Source: Arthrobacter sp.
GTDB lineage: Bacteria; Actinomycetota; Actinomycetes; Actinomycetales; Micrococcaceae
Reading direction: 5' to 3'
NCBI GenBank assembly: GCA_023264815.1
Contig: JAHFUZ010000006.1
Location: forward strand, 62,001 to 126,000
DNA: 64,000 nucleotides
How positions within the stretch are numbered: the stretch's first letter is position 1; every line of letters begins with the position of its first letter. Position numbers and translations under genes: made by a program. The notes under the pieces were generated by a model. The model was given only the letters and a program-made list of their open reading frames with translations, had not been told where the DNA came from and did not search any database. Positions 16,284 to 25,781 of the stretch are shown here, piece after piece.

Positions 16284-19013
16284 GTGCCAAGCAAGGCCAA
16301 AACCGGCAAGAAACTCGTGATTGTGGAGTCTCCGGCCAAGAGCAAGACCATCGCCAAATACCTCGGCGAGGGCTTCATCGTAGAGGCCTCCATTGGGCAC
16401 ATCCGTGACCTGCCGCAGCCGTCCGAGCTGCCCGCTGAGCTGAAGAAGACCTCGGTGGGCAAATTCGCCGTCGACATCGAGAACGACTTCAAGCCCTACT
16501 ACGTGGTGTCTGCGGACAAGCGGAAGAAGGTCACTGAGCTGAAGGCGGCGCTGAAAGATGCAGACGCCCTCTACCTCGCAACCGATGGGGACCGCGAGGG
16601 CGAGGCCATCGCGTGGCACCTGCTGGAAGTGCTCAAGCCCAAGGTCCCGGTGTACCGGATGACGTTCGGCGAAATCACCAAGGAAGCCATCCACCGTGCC
16701 ATGGACAACCTGCGCGATGTTGATACGGCCCTGGTGGACGCCCAGGAAACCCGCCGAATCCTGGACCGCCTCTACGGCTACGAAATTTCCCCCGTGCTCT
16801 GGCGCAAAGTGGCCCGCGGCCTCTCCGCCGGCCGCGTCCAGTCGGTGGTCACCCGCATGGTAGTGGACCGCGAACGCGAACGCATGGCCTTCAAAGCCGC
16901 TTCCTACTGGGATCTGACGGGCCAGTTCGGTGCAGGGTCCTCATCCTTCAAGGCAAAGCTGGCCGCCGTTGACGGCGCCAAGGTGGCGTCGGGCCGCGAC
17001 TTTAATGACGACGGCGTCCTCACCGCCCGTAACGCGGTCCACCTTAACGAGGAACTCGCCACGTCGCTGGCAGCAGGTCTCCAGGATGCGGACTTCCGCG
17101 TCCGGTCCGTGGACACCAAGCCGTACACCCGCCGCCCCGCAGCGCCGTTCACTACCTCCACGCTCCAGCAGGAAGCTGGCCGCAAGCTGCGGTTCTCCTC
17201 CAAGAGCACCATGCAGATCGCCCAGCGCCTGTATGAAAACGGCTACATCACCTATATGCGTACCGACTCGTCCGCGCTGAGCGACGAAGCCGTGACGGCT
17301 GCCCGCCGCCAGGCCTCGGAACTGTATGGCCCGGAGTACGTCCCGGCATCGCCGCGCGTCTACTCCGGCAAAGCCGCGAACGCACAGGAGGCCCACGAAG
17401 CCATCCGCCCCGCCGGTGACTCCTTCCGCACGCCTGCCCAGGTTGCGAAGCTGCTTTCCGGCGATGAATTCCGCCTGTACGAGCTGATCTGGAAGCGCAC
17501 CGTCGCCTCCCAGATGGGTGACGCCAAGGGTTCGACGGCGACCATCCGCCTCGGCGCCGTTGCCACCGACGGACGCGATGCTGAGTTCTCTGCTTCCGGC
17601 ACCGTCATCACCTTCCCCGGCTTCCTGGCCGCGTACGAAGAGGGCAAGGACGAGAGCCGCGGTGACGAGGACTCCGACGAAGCCCGCCGGCTGCCGAACG
17701 TCGCGAAGGATGACTCCCTCACTGCCGCGGACATTGTGGCTGTGGGCCACGAGACTTCACCGCCGCCGCGTTTCACCGAAGCGTCCCTGACTGCCGAGCT
17801 GGAGAAGAAGGGCATCGGCCGTCCGTCGACCTATGCCTCCACGATTTCCACCATCCAGGACCGCGGCTACGTCCGGAAGCAGGGCTCAGCCCTGGTGCCC
17901 AGCTGGATCGCGTTCTCCGTGATCCGCCTGCTTGAGCAGCACTTCACCGATTATGTGGACTACGAGTTCACGGCGGACATGGAAGGCGACCTGGACAAGA
18001 TCGCCAATGGCCAGGCCGTCGGGTCCGCCTGGCTGCGCCACTTCTATTTCGGTGAAGAAGCCGACCCCGGCCTGCTCAGCATTGTGAACAACCTCGGTGA
18101 GATTGATGCCCGGGAAATCAACTCGATTCCCATCACGGATGAGATCACCCTGCGGGTCGGCAAGTTCGGGCCTTACCTGGAGAGCTCCGCTGCCGTGGTT
18201 GACGCCAAAACCGGCGAAATCGTGGAGAATTCGCGTGCCAACGTCCCGGAGGACCTTGCGCCGGACGAACTGACGGCCGCGAAGGCCATCGAGCTGATGG
18301 AAACGGCCGCGCCGGAAGAACGCGTCCTCGGTGCCGATCCGCACACCGGCCACACTGTGGTGGCGAAGAATGGCCGCTACGGCGCCTACGTCACCGAAGT
18401 CATTCCGGAGATGACCGAGGAACAGATCGCCAACCTGCCGGTGGAGTACTACAAAAACGGCAAGCCGAAGCCGCCGAAGAAGCCCGTCAAGGCCAAGCCG
18501 CGCACGGGTTCGCTGTTCAAGTCCATGACCGTGGACTCGGTCACCCTGGACGAGGCACTGCAGCTGATGAGCCTTCCCCGTGCGCTGGGTGAGGACGCCG
18601 AAGGCAACCTGATCACGGTGCAGAACGGCAGGTTCGGCCCGTACCTGAAGAAGGGCACGGACTCCCGCTCCATCGGCACGGAAGAGGAAATCTTCACCAT
18701 CACGCTGGAGCAGGCCCTGGAGATCTACTCCCAGCCCAAGCAGCGTGGCGCCCGTGCCGCTGTGCCGCCGCTGGCCGAGTTCGGTCCGGACCCTGTGTCC
18801 GAGAAGAACATCGTGGTGAAGGAAGGCCGCTTCGGCCCGTACATCACCGACGGCATCACCAACATCACCGTGCCCCGGGCCACCTCCCTGGAGGAACTCA
18901 CCCGCGAACAGGCCATCGAACTGCTCGCCGAAAAGCGGGCCAAGGGTCCGGTCAAGCGCACCACAACCGCGCGCAAGGCACCGGCCAAGAAGAAGGCTGC
19001 AGCCAAGAAGTAA
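16284..19013 (+). CDS. topA: DNA topoisomerase I
   Basis: A 909-residue type IA topoisomerase. The Toprim domain starts at once (KLVIVESPAKSKTIAKYLGE, then LYLATDGDREGEAIAWHL), and the active-site tyrosine is in GYITYMRTDSSALSDEA, around residue 328. A long C-terminal region contains repeated zinc-free topo-C modules (KFGPYLESS, RYGAYVTEV, RFGPYLKKG, RFGPYITDG), as in actinobacteria, and finishes with a lysine-rich tail (RKAPAKKKAAAKK) typical of actinobacterial TopA. GTG at 16284 follows a good ribosome-binding site (TAGGAGC). The enzyme relaxes negative supercoils. Confidence 0.96.
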   Translation: MPSKAKTGKKLVIVESPAKSKTIAKYLGEGFIVEASIGHIRDLPQPSELPAELKKTSVGKFAVDIENDFKPYYVVSADKRKKVTELKAALKDADALYLATDGDREGEAIAWHLLEVLKPKVPVYRMTFGEITKEAIHRAMDNLRDVDTALVDAQETRRILDRLYGYEISPVLWRKVARGLSAGRVQSVVTRMVVDRERERMAFKAASYWDLTGQFGAGSSSFKAKLAAVDGAKVASGRDFNDDGVLTARNAVHLNEELATSLAAGLQDADFRVRSVDTKPYTRRPAAPFTTSTLQQEAGRKLRFSSKSTMQIAQRLYENGYITYMRTDSSALSDEAVTAARRQASELYGPEYVPASPRVYSGKAANAQEAHEAIRPAGDSFRTPAQVAKLLSGDEFRLYELIWKRTVASQMGDAKGSTATIRLGAVATDGRDAEFSASGTVITFPGFLAAYEEGKDESRGDEDSDEARRLPNVAKDDSLTAADIVAVGHETSPPPRFTEASLTAELEKKGIGRPSTYASTISTIQDRGYVRKQGSALVPSWIAFSVIRLLEQHFTDYVDYEFTADMEGDLDKIANGQAVGSAWLRHFYFGEEADPGLLSIVNNLGEIDAREINSIPITDEITLRVGKFGPYLESSAAVVDAKTGEIVENSRANVPEDLAPDELTAAKAIELMETAAPEERVLGADPHTGHTVVAKNGRYGAYVTEVIPEMTEEQIANLPVEYYKNGKPKPPKKPVKAKPRTGSLFKSMTVDSVTLDEALQLMSLPRALGEDAEGNLITVQNGRFGPYLKKGTDSRSIGTEEEIFTITLEQALEIYSQPKQRGARAAVPPLAEFGPDPVSEKNIVVKEGRFGPYITDGITNITVPRATSLEELTREQAIELLAEKRAKGPVKRTTTARKAPAKKKAAAKK

Positions 19014-19057
19014 CTCCGCCGTTTGCGCCGGGCTCTTCAACGTGGTCGAGTAGAGGC

Positions 19058-19510
19058 ATGACTGAACAGCCCGGCACTGCCGACCCTACGCCGCTGAACG
19101 ACCTCGAAGAGAAGCTTGCCCTGGGCGGGGATCCTGAGGGCAGCCCGGTGGACGTCATCCTGTCGTTCCTCAACAGCGAGGTCTACGTGATCAGTACGGA
19201 CGGGATCGAGGGTGAGGATTCCCAGGTGGAGCCGCTGGTCCTGGCAAACGCCGACGGCGAGCCTGTCCTGGCAGTGTTCTCGCACCCCAGCCGCGTTGAC
19301 GGGCAGTACCTGGAGGCCGCCCCCAACGTCCTGGGCACCCAGGGTGCAGCCATCATCGCCAACATCGGCGAGGAGCTGGGCATGGTGATCAACCCCGGCG
19401 CCGCCTACGGTTTCGAGATCAACCCGGAGGGTGTCGCCAACATCAAGCGTGACTTCAAGCGCGCCGATGAGCTCCCCGAAGGCTCTCCCGAGGACCCCTC
19501 CGCCAACTGA
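19058..19510 (+). CDS. SseB-like protein
   Basis: A 150-residue acidic protein with an SseB-type alpha/beta domain: ILSFLNSEVYVISTDG, VLANADGEPVLAVFSHPSRV and LGMVINPGAAYGFEINPEGV. The family name comes from a homologue of serine sensitivity enhancer B; its biochemical role is not established. It follows topA by 44 bases in the same direction and may be on the same transcript. The last 25 residues are polar and probably unstructured. Confidence 0.72.
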   Translation: MTEQPGTADPTPLNDLEEKLALGGDPEGSPVDVILSFLNSEVYVISTDGIEGEDSQVEPLVLANADGEPVLAVFSHPSRVDGQYLEAAPNVLGTQGAAIIANIGEELGMVINPGAAYGFEINPEGVANIKRDFKRADELPEGSPEDPSAN

Positions 19511-19560
19511 CTTCTTGGACCGGTTGTGAGTGAAGGGCCGGGCGGGGGAATAATGGCAGG

Positions 19561-20538
19561 ATGCGGCTAGGCGTCCTCGATATCGGGTCCAATACTGTCC
19601 ACCTTCTCCTGGTGGATGCCCACCCCGGCGCGCGCCCGGTTCCCTTCGCCTCGCACAAAAGGCCGCTGTCGCTGGTCCAATACCTGGACGACGCCGGCAA
19701 CATCACCGATGCAGGGCAGCACGAGCTGACCGAATTTGTCCTTGAAGCCTGGGAATTTGCCGCCCGGCACAAGGCCGATGACCTGCTGGCGTTCTGTACC
19801 TCGGCCATCCGGGAAGCCACCAACGGCCCCGCGGTGCTGGCGCGCGTCAAGCACGAAACCACGGTGACCCTGCAGGAACTGACGGGCAGCGAAGAGGCCT
19901 CCATGACCTTCTTTGCCGTGCGCCGCTGGTATGGCTGGGGCGCCGGACCGGTCCTCAACCTGGACATCGGCGGCGGCTCCTTCGAAATGGCGTTCGGCCA
20001 GGACGAGCTGCCCGAGGTTGCCACATCCGTTCCCCTCGGTGCCAGCCGCCTGACGCGTGACTGGCTAGCGGAGGATCCGCCGTCGGCTAAAAGCGTCAAG
20101 GAGCTGCGCCGCTACATCCGCAGCACCCTCGCCCCCGCGGTGAAGCAGTTCGAGGGCCTGGGCCGGGCCAACCTGGTGGCAGGAACTTCCAAGACTTTCC
20201 GGTCCCTGGCCCGGATCGCCGGGGCAGCCCCCAGCGCCGCCGGCCCGTACGTGAAGCGGGAACTGAACGGAACGGACCTTGGCGTGTGGGCGCAGCGGAT
20301 TTCGGCGATGAAAGTCGAGGACCGGCTCTTCCTGCCCGGAGTGTCCGACGCCCGGGCCCACCAGCTTCTTGCCGGCGCGCTGGTGGCCGAAGCCGCACTG
20401 GAGATGTTCAAGTTCAAGAAGATGAGGATCTGCCCCTGGGCGCTCCGCGAGGGACTGATCCTGCGGCGCTTGGACCAGCTGGTCTTCGCCGGCCCGCTTG
20501 ATCCGGCTCCGCACGTGGGTGTGCCTGCCAGCCGTTAA
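19561..20538 (+). CDS. Ppx/GppA-family exopolyphosphatase
   Basis: A 325-residue protein of the actin-like ATPase fold: first phosphate loop MRLGVLDIGSNTVHLLLVDA, second loop VLNLDIGGGSFEMAFGQ, with the intervening FCTSAIREATNG motif of the Ppx/GppA family. These enzymes cleave inorganic polyphosphate or the 5'-phosphate of pppGpp. It lacks the long C-terminal HD domain of GppA, so an exopolyphosphatase of the short actinobacterial type (Ppx1/Ppx2) is likely. The ATG start is 50 bases after the SseB-like gene stop. Confidence 0.88.
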   Translation: MRLGVLDIGSNTVHLLLVDAHPGARPVPFASHKRPLSLVQYLDDAGNITDAGQHELTEFVLEAWEFAARHKADDLLAFCTSAIREATNGPAVLARVKHETTVTLQELTGSEEASMTFFAVRRWYGWGAGPVLNLDIGGGSFEMAFGQDELPEVATSVPLGASRLTRDWLAEDPPSAKSVKELRRYIRSTLAPAVKQFEGLGRANLVAGTSKTFRSLARIAGAAPSAAGPYVKRELNGTDLGVWAQRISAMKVEDRLFLPGVSDARAHQLLAGALVAEAALEMFKFKKMRICPWALREGLILRRLDQLVFAGPLDPAPHVGVPASR

Positions 20539-20791
20539 CGCGAAAGCGCCGGGGCCCGGAGCAGGAAAATGGGGGAAAACCTGCTGCAGACCACCGGCGC
20601 CACGGGCAAACATCCCCATGCTTGCCGCATCACTCGCACCCTCAATGAGGTAATAACCACTGTAGGCGCGCAACTTGTGAGCAAGCTGCGGCCACCATGG
20701 GAGTCCGCTGGGAACCGGATCCTGCGAGTTCCCGCCCTGACCGGTTAAATCCATTTCTGCAGCCGTCCGGCCAAACTGCAATGATGGGTCC
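20539..20791 (+). other. 253-base intergenic region with no supported gene
   Basis: Lower-GC spacer between ppx and proC. It has a weak GC-rich imperfect hairpin just after the ppx stop and presumably the proC promoter. An open frame on the minus strand crosses it but continues through ppx antisense and has no clear start; I do not call it a gene. Confidence 0.5.
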
Positions 20792-21625
20792 ATGAGCAAC
20801 CGAATCGCCTTCCTTGGCTGTGGATCCATGAACGAAGCCATCCTTTCCGGCCTCCTGGGCGCCGGAACCGACCCCGCCGACGTCGTGGCGACTGTCAGGC
20901 GGGCCGAACGTGCTGCGGAGCTGGCCGAGCGCCACCACGGCATCACGGCCATCGCCGGCGACGAGGAGCCGGACAACAACAAGCAGGCGACCACGGGATC
21001 AGGGGTGGTGATTCTCGGTGTGAAGCCGGTGGGCATCGCGGACCTGGCCCGGGAAATCAGCGGGTCCCTGTCACCCAAAACCATTGTTGTCAGCGTGGCC
21101 GCCGCTGTGTCGCTGGCACAGCTCGAGGCGGTCCTCCCGGCAGGCCAGCCGGTCATCCGGACCATGCCCAACACACCCGCCAAGCTGGGACGCGGCGTTG
21201 TGTCGGTCTCGCCGGGCACCAACTGCACGCCGGAACAGCTGCAGAAGGCAAAAGACGTCTTCAAGGGCGCGGGCACCGTGGTGGAGGTCCCTGAGGAACA
21301 GGTGGATGCGGTGTCGGCCATCAGCGGCTCCGGCCCCGCGTACGCGTTCTACCTCGCCGAGGCCATGGCCGCGGCCGGCGTCGAACTGGGCCTGGACCAG
21401 GAACTGGCGCTGCTGCTGGCCAGGGAGACGGTGGCTGGCGCGGGCTTTATGCTCGCCGAGCCGGGAGCCGACCCCACGGCGCTCCGCAAGGCTGTCACCA
21501 GCCCCAACGGCACCACGGAACGCGCCATCGCAACCTTCGACGAGCAGGGCCTGCCGGCTATCATTGCGGCCGGTGCCCGCGCCGCCGCCGACCGTGCCGC
21601 GGAGATCACGAAGCAGCTGGGCTGA
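20792..21625 (+). CDS. proC: pyrroline-5-carboxylate reductase
   Basis: A 277-residue NAD(P)-binding protein that converts pyrroline-5-carboxylate to proline, the last step of proline synthesis. The N-terminal Rossmann motif is IAFLGCGSMNEAILSGLLGA, followed by VILGVKPVGIADLAREI and IRTMPNTPAKLGRGVVSV. The family signature is in AISGSGPAYAFYLAEAMAAA and the C-terminal dimerisation domain contains LRKAVTSPNGTTERAIATF. ATG start. It is convergent with the potassium uptake genes, with 19 bases between stops. Confidence 0.95.
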   Translation: MSNRIAFLGCGSMNEAILSGLLGAGTDPADVVATVRRAERAAELAERHHGITAIAGDEEPDNNKQATTGSGVVILGVKPVGIADLAREISGSLSPKTIVVSVAAAVSLAQLEAVLPAGQPVIRTMPNTPAKLGRGVVSVSPGTNCTPEQLQKAKDVFKGAGTVVEVPEEQVDAVSAISGSGPAYAFYLAEAMAAAGVELGLDQELALLLARETVAGAGFMLAEPGADPTALRKAVTSPNGTTERAIATFDEQGLPAIIAAGARAAADRAAEITKQLG

Positions 21626-21644
21626 CATTTCGCGAGGGTGGGGA

Positions 21645-22331
21645 CTACGGCCGGGCGGCAAACCTTTCCAGCAGGTCCACGTGGCCGGACACAATCAGCA
21701 TGTCGCGGGCGGACACCTTGGTCTCCGGCCGGGCGTAGGTGAAGTCCTCGCCTGGGGACTTCACGCCCACGATCGTCACGCCGTACTTGGACCGGACCTG
21801 GGACTCATCGAGGGTGAACCCCACCGTTTCGCGCGGCGGGTACATTTTCACGATGGCGAAGTCGTCGTCGAACTCGATGAAGTCCAGCATGCGGCCGGAG
21901 ACCAGGTGCGCGGCCCGGACACCGGCGTCGGCTTCGGGGTAGATTACGTGGTTGGCGCCGATCCGGGTGAGGATCTTGCCGTGCGAGGGCGTGATGGCCT
22001 TGACCCAGAGGTGCTCGATTCCGAGGTCCACCAGGTTCACCGTGATCAGCACCGAGGACTCGATGGACGTTCCCACGCCCACCACGGCCGAGCTGAACTC
22101 CTGCGCGCCGAGCTGGCGGAGCGCATCGATGTTGGTGGCGTCAGCCTCCACCACGTGCGTCAGCAGCGGCGCCCACTTCTGCACCAGTGCGCGGTCGCGT
22201 TCGATTGCCAGGACCTCCCGGCCCTGTTTGACGAGTTGCTCGGCCGTTGACGAGCCGAAGCGGCCCAGCCCGATGACCAGCACTGGCGCATTGTGGGCCG
22301 GGCGGTTGGGGACGCCTGAGGTATTAGCCAA
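21645..22331 (-). CDS. trkA: TrkA-type potassium uptake regulatory subunit
   Basis: A 228-residue KtrA/TrkA protein: RCK-N NAD-binding domain (VLVIGLGRFGSSTAEQLVKQ, then VVEADATNIDALRQLGAQEF) and RCK-C domain (GVTIVGVKSPGEDFTYARPE). It gates the TrkH channel in response to nucleotide binding. I choose TTG at 22331, which overlaps the trkH stop by 8 bases and gives MANTSGVPNR before the Rossmann fold; no ATG or GTG is available before the core. The longer open frame reaches into trkH and is not supported. Confidence 0.87.
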   Translation of the reverse strand: MANTSGVPNRPAHNAPVLVIGLGRFGSSTAEQLVKQGREVLAIERDRALVQKWAPLLTHVVEADATNIDALRQLGAQEFSSAVVGVGTSIESSVLITVNLVDLGIEHLWVKAITPSHGKILTRIGANHVIYPEADAGVRAAHLVSGRMLDFIEFDDDFAIVKMYPPRETVGFTLDESQVRSKYGVTIVGVKSPGEDFTYARPETKVSARDMLIVSGHVDLLERFAARP

Positions 22332-23757
22332 TGATGGGCCTCTCTTCCGGGTAGTGGTACAGCTGGCTGCGCTGGCGCAGGGCCAGTCCGGCAGCAAGGG
22401 TGACAGTGCCAACGCGGCCCGCGAACATCAGCGCGGTCAGGACGTAAACGCCCGACGGCGGCAGCTCGGCACTGAGGTTGGTGCTCAGGCCCACGGTGGC
22501 GAAGGCTGAGATGGTTTCAAACAGGACCCGGTCCAGGGATGCGCCGCTGATCTGCAGGAGCAAGAACGCGGAAACTGATACCAGGGTAGCCCCGGCCACG
22601 ATCACGGAGATGGCCACACGCATGGCACCCTGCGGGATGGTCCGGCCGTACACCTTGACGTCGGCGTCGCCCCGGGCCTCGGCCACGATGGCCAGGAACA
22701 TCACGGCGATGGTGGTCACCTTGATACCGCCGGCGGTGGAGGCCGAGCCGCCGCCGGCGAACATCAGGGCGTCCGTGAGCAGCATGGTGGTGGATTCCAT
22801 GTGGTTCTGGTCCACCAGGTTGAAGCCGCCGGAACGCATCATGACGGAGGCAAACAGGGAGTGCGTCACCTTGTCGCCGAAATCCATGGTTCCGATGGTC
22901 CGCAGGTTGTCCCACTCCATCAAGGCCCACAGGAAAGTGCCGGCAAACAGGAGGATAAAGGACACCTGGATGGTCAGCTTGGTGTGCAGGTTCCATTTCT
23001 TCCAGTTGAGCCCGTTCTGCTGGAGCACCATCACCACGGGGAAGCCCAGGCTGCCCAGGAACACCCCCAGCATCAGCGGGACGAGGATCCATAGATCGGT
23101 TTCGTAGGGAACGATGCCGTCCGAATGCGGCGTGAACCCGGCGTTGTTGAAGGACGAAATCGCGTAGAAGACCCCATGCCAGACGGACTGCCAGAAGGGC
23201 TCTCCCAGGGTCATAAACCGGGGGACCAGGGCCAAGGCCAGGATGCCTTCGATCACCACGGAAGTGGTGATGACGATCCGCAGCAGCGTGCCCACCTCGC
23301 CGAGGCGGCCGGCGTTGTTCATGGCTTCCTGGGCGATCAGCTTGCCGCGAACGCCCAGCTTCTTGCTCACCATCAGGGCCAGCAGCGACGCGAGCGTCAG
23401 CGTGCCCAAGCCGCCCACGAAGATGCCAACCAGGATGACCAGTTGGCCAAAGAAGGACCAGTGCACCGCCGTCGAAACAACAGTCAGTCCGGTGACACAC
23501 ACCGCCGAAACCGCGGTGAACAGTGCCTGGTGGATGGGAGTGGCCGTGCCGGCGGCGGACGAGACGGGGAGCGACAGCAGGAACGTGAACACCAGGCACA
23601 CCGCGGCGAAGGCGCTCAGGGCGAGCCGGGCCGGCGAAGTGTTCGCGATGTCGTCAATGAAGTCGCGCAGCCGGGTGAAAATCCAGAGGCCTTCGCGCTC
23701 CGGGTCTGCTGGGTGCCAGCTGGCCGGGTTCCGGGGCCTGGACTGGCGTTCCGTCAT
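22324..23757 (-). CDS. trkH: TrkH/KtrB-type potassium transporter
   Basis: A 477-residue polytopic membrane protein with the four-repeat Trk/Ktr pore organisation. Selectivity-filter glycines are visible in VCVTGLTVV, SSFNNAGFTPHSDG, MRSGGFNLVDQ and FATVGLSTN, and SASTAGGIKVTTIAV is typical of KtrB/TrkH. It works with the TrkA protein encoded by the overlapping downstream gene to import K+, in the cytoplasmic membrane. The ATG at 23757 (MTERQSRPRN) is chosen; the longer frame runs into upstream promoter sequence. The divergent AcuC-like gene begins 105 bases away. Confidence 0.92.
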   Translation of the reverse strand: MTERQSRPRNPASWHPADPEREGLWIFTRLRDFIDDIANTSPARLALSAFAAVCLVFTFLLSLPVSSAAGTATPIHQALFTAVSAVCVTGLTVVSTAVHWSFFGQLVILVGIFVGGLGTLTLASLLALMVSKKLGVRGKLIAQEAMNNAGRLGEVGTLLRIVITTSVVIEGILALALVPRFMTLGEPFWQSVWHGVFYAISSFNNAGFTPHSDGIVPYETDLWILVPLMLGVFLGSLGFPVVMVLQQNGLNWKKWNLHTKLTIQVSFILLFAGTFLWALMEWDNLRTIGTMDFGDKVTHSLFASVMMRSGGFNLVDQNHMESTTMLLTDALMFAGGGSASTAGGIKVTTIAVMFLAIVAEARGDADVKVYGRTIPQGAMRVAISVIVAGATLVSVSAFLLLQISGASLDRVLFETISAFATVGLSTNLSAELPPSGVYVLTALMFAGRVGTVTLAAGLALRQRSQLYHYPEERPIIG

Positions 23758-23861
23758 GGGTGGCTTTTCCTCGGTAGAAACTGTTTCCCTCAGTAGTAAA
23801 CCACTAATGCGCGCGTAATGGCCGGGCCGGAGCGGGGGCGTGCTCGGGTAGCCTGTGATTG

Positions 23862-25073
23862 ATGACATACCTGCCCGGTCTCAGCCAGCCCGCACCGCCA
23901 ACTCTTGTGGTGTGGGATTCCGCCATGACCGCCTACGATTTCGGTCCGGGCCACCCGATGGCGCCGGCCCGGATGGACCTGACGGCCCGCCTGGCCAGGA
24001 GCCTCGGCCTGTTCGACCTCGAGCACGTTTCTATCGCCGCACCGGAAGTCGCATCCGACGCCGAGCTTGAGACGGTTCACTCGCCGGAGTTCGTCGCCGC
24101 TGTGCACAGGGTCAGTGAAGACCCGGCCACGCCCGATGAGGCCCGCGGGCTCGGCACCGAGGACGATCCCGCCTTCGCCGGCATGCACGAGGCCGCCGCC
24201 CGCCTGGCCGGAGGCTCGCTGCTCGCGGCCAACGCCATCCTGGACGGGTCAGCCCTGCATGCCGTCAATTTCGGCGGCGGCCTGCACCATGCGGCCCGCG
24301 AACGCGCCAGCGGCTTCTGCATCTACAACGACTCCGCCGTCGCGATCCAGAGACTGCTCGACGGCGGCATCCGCCGTGTGGCCTATATCGACGTCGATGC
24401 CCACCACGGGGATGGAACGGAGAGCATCTTCTGGAATGACCCGCGCGTGCTCACCATTTCGCTGCACGAAAGCGGGCTCACCCTGTTCCCGGGGACGGGA
24501 TTCGCGAACGAGACCGGCGGCCCGCAGGCCGAGGGCACCGCCGTCAACGTTGCCCTGCCGTCCGGTACGGGGGATGCCGGCTGGCTGCGGGCCTTCCATG
24601 CGGTGGTGCCGCAGCTCGTGGGCGCGTTCCAGCCCGAAGTCATCGTCAGCCAGCACGGCTGCGACTCGCACCGGCGCGACCCGCTGGCTCATCTGAACAT
24701 CAGCGTGGACGGCCAGCGCGAGGCCGCCACCGCCGTCGGGAACCTTGTGGCCAGGCACTGTGGCGGCCGCTGGATCGCCACAGGCGGGGGCGGGTACAGC
24801 GTGGCCGACGTGGTGCCGCGGTCGTGGAGCCACCTCATCGCCATTGCGGCCGGGCGCCCCGTCCCGCTGCGCACTGTTGTGCCCAACGACTGGCGTGCCT
24901 ACGTGTTGGCTAAATTCGGCAGGGATGCGCCCGACTTTATGGGCGATGACGTTGAGCTCTGGTGGCGGTCCTGGGAAGTGGGATTCGACCCCAACGACGC
25001 AGTGGACCGGACCGTGATGGCCACGCGCAAGGCGGTTTTCCCGTTCCACGGCCTCGATCCCTGGTTCGACTAA
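23862..25073 (+). CDS. acuC: AcuC-like histone-deacetylase-family protein
   Basis: A 403-residue member of the arginase/deacetylase superfamily. Zinc-site and catalytic motifs are present: GGLHHAARERASGFCIYND (HxH pair and Tyr region), VAYIDVDAHHGDGTESIFW (Asp and His ligands), and a conserved GGGGYS near the C-terminus for the catalytic Tyr. Bacterial AcuC proteins deacetylate acetyl-CoA synthetase and related lysines. The ATG at 23862 is used; a TTG directly before it is ignored. A short hairpin follows the stop. Confidence 0.88.
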   Translation: MTYLPGLSQPAPPTLVVWDSAMTAYDFGPGHPMAPARMDLTARLARSLGLFDLEHVSIAAPEVASDAELETVHSPEFVAAVHRVSEDPATPDEARGLGTEDDPAFAGMHEAAARLAGGSLLAANAILDGSALHAVNFGGGLHHAARERASGFCIYNDSAVAIQRLLDGGIRRVAYIDVDAHHGDGTESIFWNDPRVLTISLHESGLTLFPGTGFANETGGPQAEGTAVNVALPSGTGDAGWLRAFHAVVPQLVGAFQPEVIVSQHGCDSHRRDPLAHLNISVDGQREAATAVGNLVARHCGGRWIATGGGGYSVADVVPRSWSHLIAIAAGRPVPLRTVVPNDWRAYVLAKFGRDAPDFMGDDVELWWRSWEVGFDPNDAVDRTVMATRKAVFPFHGLDPWFD

Positions 25074-25089
25074 GGGAGGCCCGCCTCCC
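25074..25089 (+). terminator. short GC-rich hairpin after acuC
   Basis: GGGAGG-cccg-CCTCCC directly follows the stop codon. There is no T-run, so termination there is possible but unproven. Confidence 0.4.
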
Positions 25090-25208
25090 AATGCACACAG
25101 GAACGCCAGCGATCCCATCCGTGCAACCTCCTCCTCCCGGGCAGGGGCCACAGTGCCATGACGAAATAGTTGATGCCTTGCGGCGTATATGTCGCTAGGG
25201 TGGGAAGC

Positions 25209-25754
25209 ATGGTGACAGACGACGTATTTGCCGTCATTGCGGAAGCAACCCGGCGCGACATTTTGGTATCCCTTCGCGCAGGGGACAAAGCAGTGGGGGA
25301 ACTCGTAGAGGAGCTTGAAGCAAGCCAGCCCACCATTTCGAAGCACCTGAAAGTCCTCCGCGAAGCGCAGCTCGTCAGCATGCGCGCGCAGGGCCAGAAG
25401 CGCTACTACGCGCTCAACCCCAAACCGCTAGAGGGGGTTGTCAGCTGGCTGGAAACGTTCGACGTCGGCCGGGAACCCGCCGTCGCCGTGTCACCCGGGG
25501 TTCCCGTGAGGGAAACCGCCATCGACAGTGCCGCGGGTGTCCACGCGCCGGACGACTCGGCAGTGGCAGCGGTCCTGGCGCGTGAGGACGCTGAGTTGAG
25601 CCCCGCCGTCGTGATTCCCGGCGGAACCGCAGCCCCGCTCAGCGATGACACGGTGCCGCAGCAGATCGGCCGGACTGTGGGCCGTGCCGCCACGAAGGCC
25701 GCCGACCTGCTGGCCAACCTGCCGAACCTCCCCAAATTCGGCCGCAAGAAGTAA
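25209..25754 (+). CDS. ArsR-family winged-helix regulator
   Basis: A 181-residue protein with an N-terminal ArsR-type winged helix (VFAVIAEATRRDILVSLRAG, LEASQPTISKHLKVLREAQL, VSMRAQGQKRYYALNPKPL). The recognition helix SQPTISKHLKVL is well conserved. No metal-binding cysteines of the ArsR/SmtB type are visible, so it is closer to the HTH_20/ArsR subgroup found next to deacetylases and SRPBCC genes. The C-terminal 80 residues are Pro/Ala-rich and of unknown role. It lies 135 bases after acuC. The ATG at 25209 is preferred to an upstream frame extension. Confidence 0.82.
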   Translation: MVTDDVFAVIAEATRRDILVSLRAGDKAVGELVEELEASQPTISKHLKVLREAQLVSMRAQGQKRYYALNPKPLEGVVSWLETFDVGREPAVAVSPGVPVRETAIDSAAGVHAPDDSAVAAVLAREDAELSPAVVIPGGTAAPLSDDTVPQQIGRTVGRAATKAADLLANLPNLPKFGRKK

Positions 25755-25781
25755 TCCCAACTGACTGGATGGGCCGGCGCC

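Noticed and set aside
20539-20754. minus-strand open frame crossing the ppx-proC spacer, reading KLRAYSGYYLIEGASDAASM
   Set aside because: It looked coding-like, but no ribosome-binding site precedes the possible ATG and the frame runs on through ppx antisense without stopping, so a gene boundary cannot be supported.
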